A stretch of DNA of 64,000 bases from assembly GCA_973895155.1 (NCBI GenBank), contig OZ316891.1, positions 26,350,001 to 26,414,000 of the forward strand, in the 5' to 3' direction. The notes below the pieces were generated by a model. That model was not told the DNA's origin and made no database searches. It saw only the letters and a program-made list of their open reading frames with translations. Both the position numbers and the translations under genes were made by a program. Positions 56,893 to 64,000 of this stretch are shown here, piece by piece. How positions within the stretch are numbered: position 1 is the stretch's first letter; every line of letters starts with the position of its first letter. This DNA comes from Marsupella aquatica. Lineage: Eukaryota; Marchantiophyta.

Positions 56893-59706
56893 TCACACTG
56901 CCTGTCTGATGAAGTGATACCGGATATCTATGTGTTTAACTCTGTCATGTGTCATTTGGTTGGCAGCAATGTGTAAAGCACTATTGCTATCACAATGGAG
57001 AAGCACAATGCGTTGTGTAATCCCCAAATCTTTCACCAAGTTGCTTAACCAAATCGCTTCCTTAGTTGCTTCAGCTGCTGCCACATATTCAGCTTCAATA
57101 GAAGATTGAGATATGCATTTATGCTTTGTGGACCTCCAACTCACACATCCACCCGCAAGAGTGAAAGTGTATCCTGAGGTGGACTTCCTCTGGTCCAAAT
57201 CTTCTCCATAGTTAGAGTCCACATAGCCAATCAATGATTCTGCATCTTCACTGTGTGCATCAAACAACAGTCCAACAGTAGAGGTTCCCTGCAGATAACG
57301 TAGTATCCACTTCATTGCTTCCCAATGTATCTTTCCTGGATTAGCCATGTACCTGCTCACCAATCCAACAGCATGTGCTATATCGAGCCTGATATAAACC
57401 ATAAGATACATTAAATTACCCACAGCACTATCATAGGGAACCTTAGACATATGACCTCTCTCAATTGCATCTGTGGGGCAGGATACAACTTAAAGCTTAA
57501 AATGTGATGCCAAAGGAGTACTCACAGACTTGGCACTTGCCATATTGAACTTGACAAGAACCTTATTAGTGTACTTACTTTGTGTCAACCACAATTTGCC
57601 ATTTTGCCTATCCCTATGAATTTCCATGCCCAATATGCACTTAGCAGCACCCAAATCTTTCATACTAAACTCAGAGCTCAATTGAGCTTTCAGCTTAGTA
57701 ATGTCAGATTTATTCTTTGCTACTATGAGCATATCATCCACATAAAGAGCTAGCAAGATAAAACCAAAAGTTTTATCATTCACTCTTTTCATGTATAGAC
57801 AGCAGTCATGCACACTTTGAATAAATCCAAGTAACAACATAAAGTCTTTGAACCTCTTATTCCACTATCTTGGACTCTGTTTCAATCCATACAAGGATTT
57901 TAACAGCTTGCACACCAGATGCTCCTTGCCTCTTTTGACATACCCTTCAGGCTGTCTCATGAAGATCACCTCTTTCAGCAAACCATATAGGAAAGCTATA
58001 ACAACATCCATCTATTCCAAGCAGAGATAAAAAATAACCACAAGTGCCATGAGTAAGCAAAGGGTAGCTTGTATGATCACTGGAGAGAAGACATCACTAT
58101 AGTCCACACCTTTGCGTTGTGTAAAACCCTTGGTAACCAGCCTTGTCTTGTAAATCTTCTCCTCGTGATCAGTACCTTCTTCTTTCACCTTATACACCCA
58201 CTTGCAATCAACTGCTTGCTTTTCTTGAAGCAGCTCTTCTAGTTGCCACATCTTGTTGTCATAGAGTGACTTTATTTCCTTATTCATGGCGGCAATCCAT
58301 TCTGGCTTCTCAAGGGAAGCCATGGCCTCTGAATAAGTGGATGGTTCTCCATCCTCAATGATCAACATATTCCCAGAATCGTCAGCATCTTCATCATCAA
58401 TATTCATGTGATCAGATAGAAACCAAGTTCCAAATCGTTTAGGCTCCTTTTGAGGTCTTGATGAAGATCTCCTTGATGATTCTGGCACTTCAGCAGTTGG
58501 TTCTGATGCTGATGGTACTGGTGTTGGCGCTGACACTGGTTCATGAGCATATTCAGGCTCAATCTCCCCCTCAATTTTGTCAATATCTGGAGTTTCCACC
58601 ATTTTTTCCCCCTCTTTCAATGAGGAAACCTCATTGAATGAGACATCGATGCTGATTACCAGCTTTTGTGCCAAAGGGTCCCATAGGCGATACCCTTTCA
58701 CTCCTTTCTGATAACCAAGAAATATGCACTGCACAGACTTTGGATCAAGTTTAGTGCGTGATATTGGAGGCAAGAGAGCATATGCCTCACAACCAAACAC
58801 ACGTAATTTGGTATAATCAGCAGGTCTTTGGTGTCACATCTCAAAAGGAGTCTTACAACCAATGTTGCTAATTGGAGAAAAAGTTAGCAAATAAGTTATC
58901 ATATTAACAGCTTCAGCCCAGAAGATCTGTGGAAGACCTGCTTGACTTAACATACTCCGCGAACGCTCCAACAAGGTTCTGTTGAGCCGTTTTGCAACAC
59001 CATTTTGTTGTGAAGTATACACATTGGTCAAATATCGAGTAATGCCTTCATGCTCACAATATAGGTTGAACTCGTTGGAAACATACTCACCGCCATTGTC
59101 TGAGCGAAGATACTTCACCTTCTTTCCTGTTTGTGTCTCAACCTGTGTTTTCCACTTCTTGAAGATTAAAAACACCTCCGACTTCTCACGCATGAAATAA
59201 ATCCAAATCATGTGTGAATAGTCATCAATAAATGAGACATAGTATTTCATGCCTGAAAAGGAAAGAACTAGGGATTCTCACACATCAGAATGAATATAAT
59301 CGAGTATATCCTTGGAGGTATGATGAGCAATGTTAAAACTTACACGATGTTGTTTGCCAAGAATACAATGCTGACAAAATTCCAGCTTGCAAGACTTTGC
59401 ACCGGGCAAGAGTTTCTGCTTACATAGCACCGCCAATCCTTGTTCATTCATGTGATCTAGTCGTGCATGCCACAAGCGTGTCTGGTCCTCCTCTGATAAA
59501 ACCACATTAACATTGTCAAGGATGGTGTCTCCATCCAAGATATATAAATTTCCCTTCTTTTGGGCTTTCATGACATTGAGAGATCCCTTCTTCACTTGCA
59601 AAATACCATCAACTATCTCCACTAACATCCAATAGTGTCCAAAGCTCCAAGAGAAATCAAATTCCTTTTGAGATGAGGAATATGTTTGACATTTGTTAAC
59701 ATTCAA
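56893..59706 (-). pseudogene. Copia-2 pol (integrase, RT, RNase H), decayed
   Basis: Read down the minus strand: gag-pre-integrase (LWHARLDHMNEQGLAVL, CQHCILGKQH), integrase core (FIDDYSHMIWIYF, SDNGGEYVSNEF), an acidic linker (58620-58420), reverse transcriptase (WIAAMNKEIKSL, CKWVYKVKEEG, ALYVDDMLIVAK) and RNase H (YVDSNYGEDLDQRKSTSGY, SIEAEYVAAAEATKEAIW). Stops or shifts lie near 59277, 58832, 58011, at TAG 57867-57865 (in QSPRQW) and near 57489. Most domains are otherwise full length, so decay is moderate. Confidence 0.9.
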
Positions 59707-59762
59707 AGAACGCCATCAGACATCTGAATTTTTAATGTACCCGTGCCAATTATCTGGCAGGG

Positions 59763-60695
59763 TTAATCATTCCCCATCAAGACACTTCTAGTAGTGGATT
59801 CATAGGAATGAAAAAAAGCTCTTGTCGGAGTCATGTGATAAGAACAAGTAGAATCCAAAATGCAATCAAGTTCATGCACGATAGAAGAATCGGTGCACAA
59901 TGCAAATCCTTCATCATCAGACACAGCCAAACTAGCCTGATAAAAAATAATCTTTGGTTTGTTTTTGTAATTCCTTTTGATGTGGCCTGTCTTGCCACAA
60001 TTCCAACACTCTACACCTTTTGAATCCAAAATCTTGGATCGAGAGCGTTGAGGAATTGATATTTTTGGTTTAAATTGACTCTTTGATACTGATAAAGCAA
60101 AAGAGGAAGCATGAGAGGTTACATGCATTTTCTTCCTACTGTCATCCGCAAGAAGAGTGCTCACTGTCTCATCATAGGAAATTTGATCCTTACCATAGAG
60201 TATGGTCTGAGTCAAATGCTCGTACGATTTGGGCAAAGAGATTAGAAGAAATAAAACTTTCTTCTCATCTTCAACTTTTTCATCGAGAGTGGCCAACTCG
60301 GACACTATCAAGTTAAAGGTATCAATATGATTGGCAAGTTTTGTACCTTCCATCATGTGCAGTGTCATCAATTTCAAAGTAGTGTATAAGCGAGTTGCCA
60401 AGAATTTCTTTTGGTACATCTGTTTGAGTCGTTCCCACAGCTTTGTCAGTGAATCCTCAGTCAACACTTGGAGTAGAACATCAGATGCCAAGTGCAACCG
60501 GATTAAGCTGAGAGCTCGTGCACAGATGTCCTTCCAATCCTCCTCAGACATTGCCGATGGTTGACTTTTCAATGCTGCGCCCAAACCTTGCGAAACTAAC
60601 ACGTCTTGCATTTGAACTTGCCATAACGTAAAATTATTGTGGCCGGTAAATTTCTTCACCTCATATTTGGCACTAGTGACTTTTGATGGAGCCAT
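59763..60695 (-). pseudogene. Copia-2 gag and start of protease
   Basis: ATG at 60695 opens a Copia gag (KKFTGHNNFTLWQVQMQDVL; LLISLPKSYEHLTQTIL). The zinc knuckle reads CWNCGKTGHIKRNY, with the last Cys replaced by Tyr, which should abolish zinc binding. The frame runs without a stop into the protease motif CILDSTCSYHMTP, unlike Copia-1 and Copia-3. It ends at a stop after VLMGND. Confidence 0.88.
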
Positions 60696-61889
60696 TGTAC
60701 ACCCCTAGGACCTTGAAGTGCCAAAAATCACTTTACAGCTTCTCAATTTCACGCAAATATGCACAGCAGCACATGGCAGCACGACAGCATCAACCACAAA
60801 ATGACCAAAAATGAAAGTTGTTGAAATTGAAATCCAAGATCACTCCTGGGTAACCTAGAAGGTATCGGATTTTTTCCCAAAATCTGTTTGGCAAAAACAT
60901 ATCTCAGTTGAGATATTTTTACCGTCGAGTAAGAGGGGGTCAAAACATCAAAATTGGACCCCTAAGGAGAATCAATTCACTAAAATCCGCAAGAAAAGTC
61001 GGTTTGAGAAATAGTTTGCACAAGCCCCTACTCAACTCCCTCAAGTATGCCTTTGCAAAATATTGTGTTGATACAACATCAAATGATTTGCCAAAATTTT
61101 GATTTCGTCGCAAAAACGAGCTTGCTGGAAAAGTATCTTTTCCTTAAATTCTTGCAACCCTTGTACAGACCCTGTGGGAAATTTTTCAGAGCTGCCTAGG
61201 GGCTGCCATGTGCCCTCTTGTCCCCCTCAAACCCCCTATCATCCTCCTCGACCCTTTTTTTGCGTCCGCGCGCCGTCTCGCGCGAGTAAATACTCGTGAC
61301 AGACTTACCCCCCGGCGGGATATCTAAGATATCTTTTGGGGGTTTTAACGAAAAGCAAAACTTATTTCAGATTCTGAAACTAGACTTCAAGGCGCTTCAA
61401 ATCGATATAAAGAACTCTGAAAACGGTGAAGAATTGAGGGAGATAGAATTCGATTAAGATCACTAATTTTGACCTAGCCACCATAGCCGGGAATTTTGAG
61501 CTCAACTCAATCCAAGAGTTCTTTGCAACAACTCAATGAAACACATTGATTTCTTCATCACCGTATTCCATAGCAACACCACTCGCACCAACTTTCCTTC
61601 AATGATCATGAATGTCTTACAAGAAACCAAAATCATATCACTGAAGCCACGTTCCCCTCAGTAATCAAGTCGGGGCCTCAAAAATCGTCAAAAAACCGTC
61701 TAATATGAAGATTGAAATTGTTCAGCCATATATGAACAATCTCTCGACTAAACGTGCAATTTTCTACTCCGTAAACCTCCTTATCCGATCACCACTTTGT
61801 ATGTCAATGTTCACACTTCCATCGTGCCCCCAAAAATCGTCAATCAATCACGATAAACCGTTAAGACATTAGCTGATCCCGAACCGAAG
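60696..61889 (-). other. Copia-2 leader
   Basis: The stretch lies between the primer site and gag. It has no convincing gene. A GC-rich patch occurs at 61190-61310, as in the Copia-1 leader. Confidence 0.6.
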
Positions 61890-61901
61890 CTCTGATATCA
61901 A
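61890..61901 (-). promoter_or_regulatory. Copia-2 primer binding site
   Basis: TGATATCAGAGC on the minus strand differs by one base from the standard TGGTATCAGAGC complement of initiator tRNA-Met and lies two bases inside the 5' LTR. Confidence 0.8.
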
Positions 61902-61903
61902 TA

Positions 61904-62231
61904 GTAGGATCGAAACGGACAGCATGACGTCTCATAATTGTTAGTCATACAACACTCCGATACACCGACACAAAGATACGTGGTTCACCCCGTCTGGGCT
62001 ACGTCCACGACCACACCAAGAGCTTCACTATGAACACAAAAAGTACATATCACCATAGCTCCATGGTCCAAGCTCTCTCTCTCTCTCTTTCTCATAAAGT
62101 TCTCAACTAAGTGTTCTCTCTCCATGGGACACCAAGAGGGTTATCCTTTCATGAAGAATCTAGTCAATTAATGTTAACTTCGGTTAACTTACTCTAGTTA
62201 ACCTAGCCAAGGTTGAGTCAAAACCCTAACA
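61904..62231 (-). repeat. Copia-2 5' LTR
   Basis: Direct copy of 56404-56730 with about 18 substitutions. Its inner end has lost the terminal CA (CCTACT instead of CCTACA). The CGGGA target copy follows at 62232-62236. Confidence 0.92.
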
Positions 62232-62236
62232 CGGGA

Positions 62237-64000
62237 CATCAATGGCCCTGTTACTCTAGAGGAACTTGGGTGTGGTCTGGCCCGAATGGCAGACGGACGT
62301 TGTCCTAGATCGGATGGATTTCCTGCTGAGTGGTTTAAGATCATCCTTAAGGACCCGTGTTTTGGTTGCTCAGGGTTTGTCCCACCTACGCTGATTTTTT
62401 TACGCAAGTCATCCTCTGCATCATCAACTCTATATTTATGGATGGGGTCCCTTCCGACCATAACGTTGCTTGGGTTTGTGCCATTTCCAAGGGTGGTCAG
62501 GATCTTAAGGACCCGAAGAAAACTCAAGGGATTGCCCTCATTGAGGTCCTCCTTAAATTGGTGGCTGGGATTGTTAGCGAGCGCTTATCACAAAAATTAG
62601 AAGAAACAGGGTTCTTTATCAAATCACAAGCTGAATTCCGGAAAGGACAGGAAATGATGGCCCAGGTCATTGCACTTTGAGACTGCTTCCTTAGACAATC
62701 TGAATAGGGACTAGCTTCAGACTTAGGTTGCGTTCCTCGATCTTCGCAAGGCTTATGACTCAGTGGTCCATTCGGCACTATTCTTCAAACTTAGGCGTGC
62801 AGGGGTCCATGACAAGTGTCTACATTTTATCCAGTCCCTCTATCAATTGGTGATGATCGCTGTAATAGTTGGCCCTCACCTCACGGCTAACATTCAAGTT
62901 AGACGTGGGGTGAGGCAGGGGTGCCCATTATCCCCTCGTCTATTCAACATCTTCATCAATGACTTCATTGTTGAAGGGGGGGACCTAGGTATCGGAGTCC
63001 CGGGGCTAGACCTGTAAAGGCTCCTCGCCCTCTTGTTTGCAAATGACATTGCGCATATTGCAGCAGCTGAATGTAACCTCCGTCGGGCCCTTGCCCAAGC
63101 CGACGCTTGGGCCACATTATGTTAACTTGAATTCGGACCTGCCAAGTCGGGGGTCATGGTATTCAACTACAACGGGGAACATGAGCCCTTCACGCTACAA
63201 GGACAAACTTTGGAATGAGTTAAGTCATATGTGTATTTGGGGATCCACTTTGAGGAAGACCTGGGATCTTCAGGGATGTTGCAGACCCTTATCCGTGAGA
63301 GAGAAATTATTGGGAAATAAACTCTGATGCAATACTCTGCCACCCTCCGCAATACCACTATACCCATTTGGGTACGGCTCCATGTTTTGAAAACCCTAGT
63401 GCTACCGACCATGACATATAGTTGTGAACTGTTTGCTTTCGTCAGCCATGGACGGCTCCGCGCCCTTGAAGCCGTCATTATTAAAGGGTTGAAGTGGATT
63501 GCGGGGAAGAGTGCAACTTCCAAACAGGTGGCAGGAGCAGTGCTATTGCACGAGTTCTGACATAGATGTTGCTACACGTGTATTTTTGCCTCAACGTCTT
63601 GCCACTTTTAGTGAGCGTTGTCCTGGGAATAGTAAGCTCTCAAGAACACGTCGGGTGCTTGGCTGCATGTGCTAATTATACTATTTATCATTTGTAAGAG
63701 ATCTCATGCTTAGAACCAATCCCCTTGAGAGCCTTGTCCCCTCCCGACCATTTCTCAAGTTCTTTGGGTTCTCCTATGCCTCTTGCGGTTTTCTCCACAT
63801 AAGTTGGATGGGAAGGGGAAGGGCGTACCATTTTCCATAAGGACTCCTAAGCATTTTTGGTACCAAGAGATATGTGTGATCTACTCCAGATATTGGCAAT
63901 AACACCAGAGTAGTCGGGGTTAGTACCACACTCCACAAATCTCTCCTCCAAGTGATAATCTTCTCTACGTGCTTCTTTAAAATCTCAGCTATGATCTCTC
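62237..64000 (+). pseudogene. LINE ORF2, reverse transcriptase part
   Basis: SDGFPAEWFK (62310) and LLKLVAGIVSERLSQ, then SQAEFRKGQ, give the first RT blocks; VRRGVRQGCPLSPRLFN (62905) is the next. The catalytic block reads LLFANDIAHIA at about 63028, with the first Asp of ADD changed to Asn, which should inactivate the enzyme. The RT thumb-like end follows (IWVRLHVLKTLVLPTMTYSCE near 63370, shown here as part of a longer run and only in outline). Stops and frameshifts separate these blocks. Sequence after 63560 is the likely C-terminal region and is too decayed to define. Confidence 0.85.

Larger units (their letters stand above)
56404..62231 (-). mobile_element. Complete Ty1/Copia retrotransposon (Copia-2)
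   Basis: Two LTRs of about 327 bp (56404-56730 and 61904-62231) in direct orientation, a primer site, gag and pol on the minus strand, a polypurine tract and a CGGGA target duplication are all present. It is 5.8 kb long. By my hand comparison the LTRs differ at about 18 positions plus two short length changes, nearly all transitions, so the insertion is not recent. Confidence 0.93.
53142..64000 (+). mobile_element. Decayed APE-type LINE, interrupted twice
   Basis: Endonuclease and reverse transcriptase are in the LINE order on the plus strand and run past the window end. It is split by an insert at about 53.73-55.37 kb and by a complete Copia element (56404-62231). Stops and frameshifts are frequent. 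Confidence 0.85.

Overview
The window is a transposon-dominated stretch of a plant nuclear genome. The grounds are: an En/Spm (CACTA) element with plant-type transposase domains, Ty1/Copia elements primed by initiator tRNA-Met, a LINE, CCCTAAA-type telomere-like strings, and one long intron-rich gene with canonical GT-AG introns. No organelle, bacterial or tRNA/rRNA gene was recognised. I cannot name the species; a land plant with a large, repeat-rich genome fits, and the sequence does not settle whether it is a seed plant.

Layout. 1-9247 is the right-hand part of a large CACTA element whose left end lies outside the window. It carries a TNP2-like transposase gene (minus, about 4063-578), a gene with a SET-like methyltransferase domain (minus, about 5592-4238) and a TNPA-like second protein (plus, 6617-8564). 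Arrays of a TTTGCGAAG/CTTCGCAAA motif lie at both ends, in the central divergent promoter region and in an intron, and the inverted CACTA terminus is at 9227-9247. The CACTA element sits in the 5' LTR of a decayed Copia element (9248-15064), which itself carries two non-autonomous elements with 9- and 10-bp target duplications (9374-9903 and 14448-14784).

15-33 kb is mostly anonymous, decayed DNA with tandem repeats (18.06-18.69 kb, 18.8-19.03 kb, a pure GGGCA microsatellite at 19755-19947), a small dispersed inverted-repeat family (21.6-26.3 kb), a LINE tail fragment and a possible small multi-exon gene at 16.8-17.8 kb.

33.35-39.82 kb holds the one convincing host gene: a minus-strand gene of 12 exons for a coiled-coil protein of about 1,100 residues that I cannot assign to a family. 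Candidate upstream exons at about 42.0 and 43.6 kb could extend it; one encodes a short motif like that of TPX2 microtubule proteins. A set of possible plus-strand ORFs lies at 40.0-41.7 kb.

44-53 kb contains decayed retroelements: an unassigned repeated ORF, a Copia gag-pol remnant directly followed by a Ty3/Gypsy-type integrase tail, and an exact 161-bp tandem repeat (50918-51540). 53.1-64.0 kb is a decayed APE-type LINE on the plus strand, split by an unidentified insert of about 1.6 kb and by a complete minus-strand Copia element (56404-62231) with two LTRs and a 5-bp target duplication.

The main biological point is the CACTA element: a SET-like protein co-transported with transposase genes could plausibly affect the chromatin state of the element, though this is inference.
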